This document shows, one piece after another, positions 1 through 8,114 of a stretch of 37,822 nucleotides of DNA. Position numbers and translations under genes: made by a program. Source of the stretch: Bryobacterales bacterium. GTDB lineage: Bacteria > Acidobacteriota > Terriglobia > Bryobacterales > Bryobacteraceae. The notes beneath the pieces were generated by a model, which was not told the origin of the DNA, did no database searches, and saw only the letters and a program-made list of their open reading frames with translations. Position 1 is the stretch's first letter; each line of letters starts with the position of its first letter. The DNA lies in contig SHUI01000008.1 of NCBI GenBank assembly GCA_009697455.1, positions 1 through 37,822 on the forward strand. The letters are read 5' to 3'.

Positions 1-2
1 AC

Positions 3-137
3 AGGCACGTGTCGCCCCAGCGGAAAATCGATCCGGCATCCGCACTCCGATTCGCGCAGATCGAGATGCTCCGCTCGGGCAACTGGCGCGCCGCGCCGAA
101 ATACTGGGGTGCCTATTTTGTTTTAGGCAATTATTAG
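3..137 (+). CDS. CHAT-domain protein, C-terminal end (partial)
   Basis: This is an open frame entering from the left edge and ending at TAG 135-137, 44 residues long. The visible sequence has the look of the end of a CHAT (caspase HetF associated with TPR) domain: an ALRFAQIEMLR helix, then a basic stretch and KYWGAYFVLGNY at the very end. CHAT proteins commonly finish with an 'ALR-AQ--LL' helix followed by 'YYWGAFVL-G'. CHAT is a caspase/separase-like peptidase fold, often fused to TPR repeats. The catalytic His and Cys would lie outside the window, so activity cannot be judged. It sits 14 bp before the sigma-factor start at 152, which suggests one transcription unit. Only the tail is visible, so the call rests on one short motif. 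Confidence 0.5.
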   Translation, partial: RHVSPQRKIDPASALRFAQIEMLRSGNWRAAPKYWGAYFVLGNY

Positions 138-151
138 CAGATAATGTTGCC

Positions 152-817
152 GTGGAGGAAAATTTTTCGCCATCGTCTTCCGAGAATGCCGTCGAATTAC
201 GTCCGGCTGAAACGGATCAGTCCGACAAGCTCGATTGTGCCGGGCTGGTGCGGCGCATTCAGTCGGGTGAGGATTCGGGTGCCGAGGAACTCTATCGCGT
301 ATTTTCAAGAGGTGTACGCTTTTACCTTTTCAGGCAGCTCGGCCCCCAGGATCTCGACGATAAGGTACATGACACGTTCCTGATCGTCCTCCAGGCGATC
401 AGGCGGGGCGAACTCCGGGAACCGGAGCGGCTAATGGGATTCGTGCGGACGATTACGCACCGGCAGGTAGCCGCGCACATCCACGAGGCGGTGAAGGACC
501 GCAACGAGATGGCGGCGCTAGACTCCGGAATGACGGTATCGGACATGCGGCACGATCCGGAAGCCGCTGTGATCGCCAGTCAGCGAGAAGAGCTGATTCT
601 AAAGGTCTTAAATGGAGTATCGCGCCGGGACAGGGAAATTCTTACGCGTTTCTATTTGCAGGAACAGAGTCAGGAAGATATCTGCGCGGAGATGAATCTT
701 ACCGACACTCAGTTCAGGCTGCTGAAATCAAGGGCGAAAGCCAGGTTCGGCGAGTTGGGGCGAAAGCGGTTCGCGACGAAAAATGCTCGAATTGGTTTGA
801 GAACTGCCGGAGCATGA
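152..817 (+). CDS. ECF-type sigma-70 family RNA polymerase sigma factor
   Basis: The product has 221 residues. Residues about 30-108 look like sigma region 2 (helix ending DDKVHDTFLIVLQAI, then the FVRTITHRQVAAHI segment), and residues about 150-200 look like region 4 (SRRDREILTRFYLQEQSQEDICAEM, then a helix TDTQFRLLKSRAKARF). No region 3 is present, as expected for an extracytoplasmic-function sigma factor. It should direct RNA polymerase to a small regulon. The start is GTG at 152; no good Shine-Dalgarno precedes it, and ATG 144 is in another frame, so the exact start is unsure. An anti-sigma-like gene follows after 55 bp and the CHAT-protein end lies just upstream, so the three are probably co-transcribed and functionally linked. 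The first ~28 residues are acidic and unassigned. Confidence 0.88.
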   Translation: MEENFSPSSSENAVELRPAETDQSDKLDCAGLVRRIQSGEDSGAEELYRVFSRGVRFYLFRQLGPQDLDDKVHDTFLIVLQAIRRGELREPERLMGFVRTITHRQVAAHIHEAVKDRNEMAALDSGMTVSDMRHDPEAAVIASQREELILKVLNGVSRRDREILTRFYLQEQSQEDICAEMNLTDTQFRLLKSRAKARFGELGRKRFATKNARIGLRTAGA

Positions 818-872
818 ACGCACTACACGGTTAAGGGTGGATGCGGCCCGACTGAAACACTGGGGTATTTAT

Positions 873-1508
873 ATGCCGTTTGGGACCGGAAATCACATCG
901 AATCGGAGGCTCTGGAGCAGTACTCAATGGGTACACTGCCCGAGCCGCATATGGCGGATTTTGAAGAACATCTGCTTATCTGCGCTGGCTGTCAAGACCG
1001 GCTGGAAGAGACGGACGCCTATATTCGGGCGCTACGGGCCGTTGCGCCGCAATTACGAAACGCGCGGGCTCCGCTGCTCGAGAGACTCATCCCCGGAGTG
1101 ATGAGTCCGCTCAGATGGCGCTTGCCGGTTTGGGCGGGCGCTGCCGCCATGGTTGCCTTGGTTGCAGTCACGGGAACGGAGTGGTCCAGGCAGCGCGGCA
1201 CGCCGAGAGAGCCGGTGGTTGTAGTGCTTGAGGCTTCCCGCGGCGCGGACGCGATTTCTCCAGCCCGTGCGGCGGCGGGATCTCCGCTTGTGTTGTCTTT
1301 CGAGCTGAGTGAGTTACCCTCCTATACTTCCTATCAACTGGAAATCGTCGATTCCACGGGACGGAAGGTGTGGGGCTCGTCCGCCGAGGCCCGCAACGGC
1401 AAGCTTCTGCAGAACGTGGACCGGGTTCCCGGCAAGGGAAACTATTTCGTGCGTCTCTACGCTCCGACCCGAGAGTTGCTGCGGGAGTACGGTCTGCGCG
1501 CCGAGTAG
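873..1508 (+). CDS. Zinc-finger (zf-HC2-like) anti-sigma-type membrane protein
   Basis: From ATG 873 the product is 211 residues. A GGGG at 862-865, seven bases upstream, supports this start over the in-frame GTG 837. The N-terminal part carries FEEHLLICAGCQDRL, the H-x3-C-x2-C pattern of zinc-binding anti-sigma factors (zf-HC2). A single hydrophobic segment (WAGAAAMVALVAV) follows near residues 86-98. The remaining ~100 residues, predicted outside the membrane, end in a beta-rich region (SYQLEIVDSTGRKVW ... GNYFVRLY) resembling an Ig-like or secretion-associated sensor fold. Known zf-HC2 proteins hold their cognate ECF sigma inactive, and position after the sigma gene fits that role. The stop is TAG. 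The inhibitory role is inferred from motif and context. Confidence 0.75.
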   Translation: MPFGTGNHIESEALEQYSMGTLPEPHMADFEEHLLICAGCQDRLEETDAYIRALRAVAPQLRNARAPLLERLIPGVMSPLRWRLPVWAGAAAMVALVAVTGTEWSRQRGTPREPVVVVLEASRGADAISPARAAAGSPLVLSFELSELPSYTSYQLEIVDSTGRKVWGSSAEARNGKLLQNVDRVPGKGNYFVRLYAPTRELLREYGLRAE

Positions 1509-1637
1509 GGGGCCGTCTTCGCTGTTTGCGAGCACCGGGCCTTCCTGATTTGATCCAAGCTGCGGCCGATCCGTGCGCGGGAGGCACTTCTTACTGTCCC
1601 TGTCTCTTGCCTAAGCCGGACCGGCCCGCCCCAGTTT

Positions 1638-1985
1638 CTATTTCATCCTCCGAAGATAATGTCCGATCGGTGTCTGGTCACGATGCAAGGAATGAGCGGC
1701 CAATCGGAGTAGCGCCCAGCCCGGTTCCTGGTCCGCCGCACCCCTCGCCACAGCACTTTCCCTCCGCTGATGTCGTTGTCCGGGCACAATCCCAACCGCA
1801 ACACGATATGCGCCGCAGTCGGCCATTTAGACATATCCCGCGACACTTCGCTGAACAGTGGCAACACCAGTGTCATCAGCCCCGGGGATCTGCGTCAGAT
1901 CCACTCCGATCAGCTTGTACGCCTCGCATCGCATGGCGAAATTCGGTTCCCCGCTCTTTTTCAAAATGTGTAAGAGGCCAGCAGA
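1638..1985 (-). pseudogene. Decayed IS110-family transposase, C-terminal remnant
   Basis: On the minus strand three frames in succession carry pieces of one protein. The first is AYKLIGVDLTQIPGADDTG (about 1976-1870). The second is MSKWPTAAHIVLRLGLCPDN followed by DISGGKVLWRGVRRTRNRAG. The third is RLAAHSLHRDQTPIGHYLRRMK, ending at TAG 1638-1640. This series matches the conserved C-terminal (Transposase_20) part of IS110/IS1111 transposases, including the 'W-GLCP....SGGKV...R.R...NRA..ALRLAA.SL..S...G.YLRR.K' pattern. At least two frameshifts separate the pieces, and the N-terminal DEDD catalytic half is not recognisable upstream. The element is dead. IS110 elements lack classical inverted repeats, so its borders cannot be placed. 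The rest of 1509-2295 holds no gene that I recognise. Confidence 0.75.
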
Positions 1986-2069
1986 AAGAGGCATCGGCGA
2001 GAAATGTGCGTGGCATGCCTTTTCACACTGTCGGAGAATGAACGAAACGGGTGTGATAGGAGACAGTTG

Positions 2070-2120
2070 GGTGTACGCTGGCCGTATAAGCTCGGAATTC
2101 TGAACAGAGCCAGCGTGCAC
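2070..2120. repeat. Repeated 12-mer with an inverted partner
   Basis: GGTGTACGCTGG occurs at 2070-2081 and, identically, at 8100-8111 and 12833-12844. At 2110-2120 an inverted copy of the 11-base core appears with one mismatch (CCAGCGTGCAC). TATAAG follows the first copy at 2085-2090. The role is unknown. At 12833 the same 12-mer lies inside the spacer of a good promoter-like sequence, so a regulatory or promoter-associated element is possible. Confidence 0.4.
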
Positions 2121-2236
2121 AACAACCGCGACAACCTTACCGAGGAAACAAAGCGAACGATCGCATCTCGCGTCGGAAGTGTTTGCTCGAACCCTGCTTG
2201 CGGAGCCCTTACGAGTGGTCCTCAAGAACGGCATTC

Positions 2237-2265
2237 TTGATGGTTTAACTACGTGACCATATATG
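2237..2265 (+). promoter_or_regulatory. Possible sigma-70-type promoter
   Basis: TTGATG at 2237-2242 and TATATG at 2260-2265 are separated by 17 bases and lie about 30 bp before ATG 2296. Each hexamer matches four of six consensus bases. Acidobacterial promoter rules are not well defined, so this is only a candidate. Confidence 0.3.
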
Positions 2266-2295
2266 AACCGCTCGCAGTGATATCGTAGACGAAGC

Positions 2296-4248
2296 ATGAA
2301 GCTCCCATCACGATTCGCCGCCCTGCTCGCCGCGCTCGCGTGCGCCACGCTCGACGCGCAGACGGTCCGTCCGGATCTCACCATCCACGTCAGGACCCCG
2401 ATGCCGCCTCCAGCCTGGGCTCTGCTTGAGCGCGAGGTGCTCCGCTACAACTCTATCGCCGTCGAACGCTTCGCCGCGAAGTACATCGACGAACGCGGCT
2501 ACCTCGCGCACACGCCGCGGTGGGGCACGCTCGACGGTCCGGACGACGCCATTGAAACCCTCTGGAACTGGACCCTGCTGCATGCGCTCGGCGGCTCGAA
2601 TTCCGTTCTCGACCTCTACAAGAAAGGCTATAACGGGCACTTGCGACAGTACGGCGAACTTCGCACCACGTTGACCAAACTTGCCGCCAATGGCGCTTAC
2701 AGCAAGGAGTTCATTACTCAATCCGACTGGTTCCACACCGGCGAAGGCATGCGCTCCTTTTTCCTGCAAGGCCTCTCCGATCCCAACAACGAAATCTACC
2801 GCGAGCGCTCCCGCCGCTTCGCCAACATGTATACGGGCGACGATCCGGAAGCGCCCAACTACGATCCCGTCAATAAGGTGATCAGGAGCATCTGGAACGG
2901 CAGCAAGGGTCCGATGATGCACAAGGCGACCACCTATGATTGGGTCGGCGACCCGGTGCCCGGCACTTTCCATTTGCTCCATAGCCCGGCCGGACGCGGA
3001 AAACTCCTCGACCTTCAGGCGAATTACAAGAAGATGCTCGCGCACTGCGACGAATATCTGGACAGCGTTGGTGACCACCCGCTCAATCTTTCCTCAACCA
3101 TCCTTGGACTGAACGCCTACATGCTCACCGGCGAAGAAAAATACCGCAAATGGGTTCTTGACTACGCCGGCGCGTGGAAGCAGCGCACGGCGGAAGCGGG
3201 GGGCAACATCCCGACGAACGTCGGACTCAACGGCAAGCCCGGCGGCGAATACAACGGGCAATGGTGGAAAGGCACCTACGGCTGGAACTTCACCATTTTC
3301 GACGGGGAACTGGAGCAGGTGGCACACCGCAACAGTTTCACGAGCGGCGCGTGGCCCGGATTCGGAAACGCGTTCCTTCTCAGCGGCGATCCGTCGTTTG
3401 TGCAAGTGCTGCGCCGGCAAATGGACAATCTCTACGCCCAGAAAAAGGTGGAGAATGGCCGCACTCTGCTGCCGCATGGCTATGGCGATCCGCGTGGATA
3501 CAAGTACAATGGTCCGCCGAGCTGGTATCAGTATTCGCCCAATCTCTTTCTGGACCGTCTCGTCGAAATCTATCTCTGGTCGATGGACCGCAAGGACCTT
3601 GAGCGCATCCCCGTCGCCGCGTCGTTCAACTCAGCCGTGGGAGCGCGATCGGGCGGTTATGGCGAACCGGACCGCTCGCTTCCGTGGCTCGGGTTCCTCG
3701 AAGGCAAGATCCCCGACTTCCCGGAAAAGGCCTTGCAGGCGGATCTCGCCCGCATCCGCCACAGGCTGGATGATATTCGCAACGACGCAACCACAGCCGA
3801 CTCCCGTCTTGCCGATTACCTCCTCGATTTCAATCCCGCTACGACGGACGTGCTGGCGCACCTCACGCTCGGCGCGTACATGTCTCCTGCGCGGATCTGG
3901 GTTCTGCACAGCCGCTTCCGCTACTTCGACCCCGTAAAGCGTCGCGCGGGCCTGCCGGAAGACGTCAGCGCGCTGGTGGAGAAACTCGGACCGGATTCAG
4001 CCACTCTGACTCTGGTCAACACCAACCCCGCGGAGCCGCGCGAGATTTCGGTGCAGGCCGGCGGATACGGCGAGCATCGCTTTGACGCCATCACCATCGG
4101 CGGGAAGGCCACCGTGTTTAACGGGCCGGTCTTCACGGTCCGTCTCGACCCCGGCGCGGGCTCGCGTTTGGAATTCAAGATGACCCGCTACGCGAACCTT
4201 CCCACGCTCGCGTTTCCGTGGGACCGTGGCTGGTATCCGGCGAAGTAG
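2296..4248 (+). CDS. Secreted protein of unknown function, probably helical-toroid fold
   Basis: This 650-residue protein begins with a classical signal peptide (MKLPSRFAALLAALACATLDAQ, cleavage near residue 21). I do not recognise a named family. The body is rich in aromatic residues and paired helices (for example WNWTLLHALGG, LGLNAYMLTGEEKYRKWVLDYAG, GNAFLLSGDPSFVQVLRRQMDNLYAQ). Such patterns are common in alpha/alpha-barrel carbohydrate-active enzymes. The C-terminal ~100 residues, from about SALVEKLGPDSATLTLVNTNPAEPREISVQAGG, look beta-rich, like an accessory sandwich domain. The next gene, a secreted PQQ-type propeller, follows in the same direction after about 155 bp. A polysaccharide-lyase-like or glycosidase-like role is a guess from fold impression only. 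The stop is TAG. Confidence 0.75.
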   Translation: MKLPSRFAALLAALACATLDAQTVRPDLTIHVRTPMPPPAWALLEREVLRYNSIAVERFAAKYIDERGYLAHTPRWGTLDGPDDAIETLWNWTLLHALGGSNSVLDLYKKGYNGHLRQYGELRTTLTKLAANGAYSKEFITQSDWFHTGEGMRSFFLQGLSDPNNEIYRERSRRFANMYTGDDPEAPNYDPVNKVIRSIWNGSKGPMMHKATTYDWVGDPVPGTFHLLHSPAGRGKLLDLQANYKKMLAHCDEYLDSVGDHPLNLSSTILGLNAYMLTGEEKYRKWVLDYAGAWKQRTAEAGGNIPTNVGLNGKPGGEYNGQWWKGTYGWNFTIFDGELEQVAHRNSFTSGAWPGFGNAFLLSGDPSFVQVLRRQMDNLYAQKKVENGRTLLPHGYGDPRGYKYNGPPSWYQYSPNLFLDRLVEIYLWSMDRKDLERIPVAASFNSAVGARSGGYGEPDRSLPWLGFLEGKIPDFPEKALQADLARIRHRLDDIRNDATTADSRLADYLLDFNPATTDVLAHLTLGAYMSPARIWVLHSRFRYFDPVKRRAGLPEDVSALVEKLGPDSATLTLVNTNPAEPREISVQAGGYGEHRFDAITIGGKATVFNGPVFTVRLDPGAGSRLEFKMTRYANLPTLAFPWDRGWYPAK

Positions 4249-4402
4249 TCCAGGTGCCCCAATGGATACCGTTCAACTGAAAGCCCGAAGTCACGAAGGC
4301 GTTTACCGCGGCAATTGGGGCAGCGCAGAATGGGAGTCGCGCGGAATTACTCTGGCCTTAATCGTAGCACTGCGCCGCTCGCGGAATAACCCTGTTGTGC
4401 CT

Positions 4403-5749
4403 ATGCTAATTGCCTTCTCTCTCCTGTTTCCGATCGCCGCCGCGGCAGCCGATTCCCACAACTGGCCCATGTTCCGCGGCGACTCCGCGCTCGGCGTGGC
4501 CGATGGTTCAGCCCCGCTCTCCTGGAACGCTGACCCCGATTCAGGTCCGCTGCGGAACATCAAATGGAAGACGCCTATTCCGGGCCTCGGCCACTCAAGT
4601 CCGGCGATCTGGGGGAATCGGCTTTTCGTCGCCACGGCGTTGAGTGCCGCTGGAACCGCTCCGCTGCGCGTCGGCCTCTACGGCGATGGAGGTTCCGCCA
4701 ACGATAACGGGGAACAGAGTTGGAATCTCTACTGCCTCGACAAACGCACGGGAAAGATTCTGTGGGAACGCACCGCATATAAGGGCGTTCCCCGTTCGAA
4801 GCGCCACACGAAGGGTACTCACGCGAATACAACGGTCGCGGTGGACAGCAAGCGCGTAATCGCTTTCTTTGGCTCTGAAGGTCTCCATGCCTACGATCTC
4901 GACGGCAAGCAACTCTGGAGCAAGGATCTCGGCGTCATCGATCAAGGCCCCAAAGGCTACGACCTTTCCTGGGGCTTTTCGAGTTCCCCGGTGTTGTTCG
5001 AGGACAAAGTGATCGTGCAATGCGACGACCGCAATCAGCCCTTCGCCGCCGCGCTCTCGGCGGCAGACGGCAAAGAACTGTGGCGCACGTCGCGCGCGGG
5101 CGTCTCGAATCACGGCTGGGCGACGCCCGGAGTCGTGCGTGCCGGCGGCCGTGGGCTCGCGGTATTTAACGCATGGCCTTTCATCGCGGCTTACGAACTC
5201 GCAACAGGCAAAGAGCGATGGCGCTTGCGGTCCGAAGGCGACATCCCGGTGCCGACGCCGATCCTTGCGCACGGCCTGATTTTCGTGACGAACGCGCACG
5301 GCGGACCCGCGCCGCTCTACGCGATCAAACCGGATGCGGAAGGCGACATTACACCCGCGGCTGGCTCACGGACAAGCGCCGGCGTCGTCTGGAGCGTACC
5401 GAGGAACGGAGCGTATATGCAGACGCCTCTTGTGGCGGGAGATCTCCTCTATAGCTGCTCAGACCGCGGCGTGTTGAAGGTGTATGACGCCGCGACCGGC
5501 AAGTTGCACTACGAGCAGAGGCTCGGCTCGGGCACCACGGGCTTCTCGGCATCGCCGGTCGCCGCCGGCGGGCGAGTCTACTTCACAAGTGAAGAGGGCG
5601 AGGTCTACGTCATCAAAATGGGACGGCAATTCGAATTACTGGCGGAAAACAGGATGGGCGAGATCTCGATGGCGTCACCGGCTGTGTCCGAAGGCGTGCT
5701 CTTCTTCCGTACGCGCGGACACATGGTCGCAATCGCCGAAACGAAATAG
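4403..5749 (+). CDS. Secreted PQQ-binding-like beta-propeller protein
   Basis: ATG 4403 gives a 448-residue protein with a short signal peptide (MLIAFSLLFPIAAAAA). The frame is open back to 4226, but that would overlap the previous gene and lacks a signal peptide at its start. Mature residues begin HNWPMFRGD, the typical opening of secreted PQQ-like WD propellers ('WP-FRG'). Repeating blades follow, with patterns such as LYCLDKRTGKILWERTAY, LHAYDLDGKQLWSKDLG, LSAADGKELWRTSRAG, AYELATGKERWRLRSEG and VYDAATGKLHYEQRLG. These 'Y.LD..TGK.LW' repeats define the BamB/quinoprotein-dehydrogenase-like propeller. No dehydrogenase catalytic motif is evident, so a binding or scaffolding role in the periplasm is as likely as an enzyme. 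Confidence 0.85.
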   Translation: MLIAFSLLFPIAAAAADSHNWPMFRGDSALGVADGSAPLSWNADPDSGPLRNIKWKTPIPGLGHSSPAIWGNRLFVATALSAAGTAPLRVGLYGDGGSANDNGEQSWNLYCLDKRTGKILWERTAYKGVPRSKRHTKGTHANTTVAVDSKRVIAFFGSEGLHAYDLDGKQLWSKDLGVIDQGPKGYDLSWGFSSSPVLFEDKVIVQCDDRNQPFAAALSAADGKELWRTSRAGVSNHGWATPGVVRAGGRGLAVFNAWPFIAAYELATGKERWRLRSEGDIPVPTPILAHGLIFVTNAHGGPAPLYAIKPDAEGDITPAAGSRTSAGVVWSVPRNGAYMQTPLVAGDLLYSCSDRGVLKVYDAATGKLHYEQRLGSGTTGFSASPVAAGGRVYFTSEEGEVYVIKMGRQFELLAENRMGEISMASPAVSEGVLFFRTRGHMVAIAETK

Positions 5750-5797
5750 GTGGGCCGGGCCATCGCCTTTTGTGGCCTGCCGGGTGTCCGCCACGAC

Positions 5798-6547
5798 TTA
5801 AGATTCGCCGAACACTCCACTGGCAGTCCCGTAGAGAACTTGACGCTTGTCCTCATCCGGAATGTCGAGCGTCAGCACCTTTCCGATCTCGATTCCGGCG
5901 CTTTCCGGCAGGTCCGATCCAATCATGAGACGGCTGGGCGCGACGTGCCCAAGCACCTCAAGTACGTGATGCGGCATCAGGCTCGATAACTCCAGCATAA
6001 TGTTCGAACAGAAGGTCGCGGCGACAATTGCATCGTGCACGAAGAGGCCGCCGCCGCAATGCGCGACGACAATAGTAAGATTCGGAAATTCGCGCGCGGG
6101 CATCATGCAGAGCGATGGCAGCGAGAAGGGCAGTCCGGCACCCGTGTGACAGATTACAGCCATGCGGTTCTCGAGCGCTGTTTCGAAGAAGAAGTTGCTC
6201 GAATTCAGGGACGGATTTAGCCCGTGATACTGCGGCTGGAGCTTGAGCGCGCGGAAACCAAACTCTTCGCGACAGCGCCGCACCTCGTCCTTGAACTCTC
6301 CCAGTGGCATGTAAGGATCGAGGCAAGCGGCGCCCACGAAGCGGTTCGGATGGTCCTTCACCGCCTTGCCGATGAGGTTGTGCTCGCGGCGATGATCGGT
6401 CACCACGGGATACGGGATAACGACGGAGCGCTCGACTCCGTGGCGGTCCATGCTTCGCAGCAGGTCATCGGCTGCGACGACACGGCCGTTGTGCCGCGCC
6501 GTGCCCATGTGAGTATGCGTGTCGAAAATCTGGAATCCGTCTCTCAC
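5798..6547 (-). CDS. Amidohydrolase-family (Amidohydro_2) metal-dependent hydrolase
   Basis: The start is GTG 6547-6545, which overlaps the TGA of the upstream gene in a GTGA arrangement and indicates translational coupling. The frame is open further upstream to 6673, but that part lies inside the neighbour. The 249-residue product starts with FQIFDTHTHMG, the metal-binding H-x-H motif (His11, His13) at the end of strand 1 of a TIM barrel. Further typical elements are ICHTGAG, a later histidine in IVVAHCGGG, and MIGSDLP with the conserved aspartate. The size suits PF04909-type amidohydrolases. Substrate is unknown; members include decarboxylases and lactonases. It has no signal peptide, in contrast with its exported GH5-like neighbour. 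Confidence 0.82.
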   Translation of the reverse strand: MRDGFQIFDTHTHMGTARHNGRVVAADDLLRSMDRHGVERSVVIPYPVVTDHRREHNLIGKAVKDHPNRFVGAACLDPYMPLGEFKDEVRRCREEFGFRALKLQPQYHGLNPSLNSSNFFFETALENRMAVICHTGAGLPFSLPSLCMMPAREFPNLTIVVAHCGGGLFVHDAIVAATFCSNIMLELSSLMPHHVLEVLGHVAPSRLMIGSDLPESAGIEIGKVLTLDIPDEDKRQVLYGTASGVFGES

Positions 6548-7626
6548 GCCCCGGTCACTTCCTTCACCTTCGAGAAAAATTCCCGCTTGCGTTCCGTATT
6601 GATTCCCCAGTTGACCGGCGGGCACTGGTACCCATCGGAGTAGTCGCTCTTGCCCGGGTCGAAATACCCCCACGAGACATACTCGGAGAGCGCCGTATTC
6701 ATGTGGTTGTCCGCATCGCCGAAACGGAAATGGTCGTCTTCATTGATCACTACGGGCATCGGCCTCCACGTTTCGACCTTACGCGAGGTTTGGATCATCC
6801 GGCGAATCCGCGCGGGATCGTCGGGACCGTTGCCGTGCAGCAGCAGGAAATCCGACGCCTTCACAACATTCGCCTCAGCCGGCGCTCCGCCGCCGTAGCT
6901 TGTGCCAACCAGCATTCGCCTTCCCTCACGCTTCAATCCCTTGGCAATTTCGATCAACTCGTGCACGCGCGCTGGCTTCAGGATGTCGTGGTCGAACGCT
7001 TTGACGTTGCACTCGTTGTCGATCTCGACCAGCACATTGCGATATTCGCGTTCGAGCAGCCAGTTCGTCGCGTTGACCGCTCCGCGGATTACAGCGGTCT
7101 CGCTCTTGACCCGCTGATCCTGCCCGAAATAGAAATATCCGATGATCGCGGCCATTCCCAATTCGTCAGCCCGGTCGAGAATGCGTTCGAGGCGTTTCAT
7201 GTAGGCCTCGCGCAGGTTGCCGTCCGGATCGATCGCGGAATTTTCCCAGGGCTGCGCCTTCGAATATCCCTCAGGGCTGCCGCCCTGCAGGTTGATCGTG
7301 AAAGCGAGCACCCCGTGACGCCTCCATTCCGGCATGGCGGCGATAAACTCGCGGGAATTGCGTTCGGGGTCCCACTGTTTCGTGTCCGGGTACGCCCATT
7401 TTCCGCGGGTCTCGGGATTGAGATCGTCGAAAATGCCCTGCACTACCCGGATGTTCATGAGCAGCCCTTCGATCTTCTGGCTCTTGTAGGACCGGCCCGC
7501 GTAGGTGGGCTTGCCGTTGATGAAGAACTGTTCTCCGCGAATGGAGATTTCGGTGTGGCGCGCCTGCGCTAAAGCGCGCGAGGCGGGCACCGCGCCCGCC
7601 ATTGCCAGTAAGGTTCGACGGTTCAT
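6544..7626 (-). CDS. Tat-exported GH5-like glycoside hydrolase (putative)
   Basis: This 360-residue protein starts MNRRTLLAMAGAVPASRALAQ, a twin-arginine-style signal (NRRTLL followed by an alanine-rich core). The rest looks like a TIM-barrel hydrolase. NVLVEIDNECN places Asn204-Glu205 where GH5-type enzymes carry the acid/base 'NE', and PVVINEDDH offers Glu296 as a candidate nucleophile. FFINGKPTYAGRSY near residue 34 resembles the 'F.INGKP....G' opening of many glycosidases. The start ATG 7626 overlaps the stop of the small upstream ORF in an ATGA, and its own stop overlaps the amidohydrolase start. Catalytic residue assignments are inferred from motif position. Confidence 0.72.
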   Translation of the reverse strand: MNRRTLLAMAGAVPASRALAQARHTEISIRGEQFFINGKPTYAGRSYKSQKIEGLLMNIRVVQGIFDDLNPETRGKWAYPDTKQWDPERNSREFIAAMPEWRRHGVLAFTINLQGGSPEGYSKAQPWENSAIDPDGNLREAYMKRLERILDRADELGMAAIIGYFYFGQDQRVKSETAVIRGAVNATNWLLEREYRNVLVEIDNECNVKAFDHDILKPARVHELIEIAKGLKREGRRMLVGTSYGGGAPAEANVVKASDFLLLHGNGPDDPARIRRMIQTSRKVETWRPMPVVINEDDHFRFGDADNHMNTALSEYVSWGYFDPGKSDYSDGYQCPPVNWGINTERKREFFSKVKEVTGA

Positions 7627-7865
7627 CGCGAGATCCTCTCAGTCACCGTAACTCCTTCGAGTCCGGCGGAATTGAGCCAGTTGCTCATCGTCAGGGGAGG
7701 GCTGTCCGAGTAATCAATATCGGAATCGCCGCCGGCCGCCTTCCGCTTCGCGATCCGGGAAAGGACAGCCTTCTGCATCCTATCCGGCGGCTTGCTGAAT
7801 ATGGATTCGGATCTCAAGCTTATTACGTTCGCGGGCCGAGAAGATGCGGATAGTTTTTTCACCAT
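7623..7865 (-). CDS. Small antitoxin-like ORF
   Basis: The 80-residue ORF ends in an ATGA overlap with the GH5-like gene. Its middle, VLSRIAKRKAAGGDSDIDYSDSPPLT, resembles the 'RIAARQAAGDDSDIDTSDIPPLTD' segment seen in many small BrnA/CopG-like antitoxins. The usual C-terminal DNA-binding helix pair is missing and is replaced by GLEGVTVTERISR, so it may be a truncated or repurposed relative. A PIN-toxin remnant lies about 100 bp upstream on the same strand. No strong ribosome-binding site is visible. The overlap favours translation, but it could be a decayed gene. Confidence 0.4.
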   Translation of the reverse strand: MVKKLSASSRPANVISLRSESIFSKPPDRMQKAVLSRIAKRKAAGGDSDIDYSDSPPLTMSNWLNSAGLEGVTVTERISR

Positions 7866-7965
7866 GCGGTTATACGAACCTCGTTAGCGTTGCTGCCGGA
7901 CGTCAAGACGGTGCTACAGTAGCCCGACAATAGCCGAATTGGTTTTCCGGTAACCATTCTTACCA

Positions 7966-8055
7966 TTACCACGTTTCCAGCGGCAAACCCGGCACGATCT
8001 GAAAGCGCTGGTCCCTGGTCACGAGTTTGAGATTCCAACGCAAACCAATTGACGC
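7966..8055 (-). pseudogene. PIN-domain (VapC-like) toxin remnant, disrupted by IS630
   Basis: The minus strand reads ASIGLRWNLKLVTRDQRF, then QIVPGLPLETW and a TAA at 7966-7968. 'LVTRD..F..(V/I)PGL..E.W' is the standard end of PIN-domain RNase toxins. The IS630 element sits immediately upstream at TA 8056-8057. Joining the flanks after removing the element and one TA keeps the frame open across the junction (…VRPIHCAEGILVWIL then ASIGLRW…) back to a TAG near 9340. The gene therefore existed before insertion and was probably already decayed. About 50 codons remain of a usual 130. Confidence 0.5.
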
Positions 8056-8057
8056 TA

Positions 8058-8084
8058 GTGTAGTGTCCGACAAATAACTGGACA
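8058..8084. repeat. IS630 left terminal inverted repeat
   Basis: Twenty-four of 27 bases match the inverted right end. The mismatches are the three bases after GTGTAGTGTCC. The outer flank is TA. Confidence 0.92.
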
Positions 8085-8114
8085 CGCGCCCCCCCTTCAG
8101 GTGTACGCTGGGAT

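Noticed and set aside
1370-2041. 223-residue plus-strand ORF
   Set aside because: It overlaps the anti-sigma gene and is antisense to the IS110 remnant; it has no coherent motifs.
6703-7572. 289-residue plus-strand ORF
   Set aside because: It is antisense to the GH5-like gene, which has a Tat signal and coupled neighbours.
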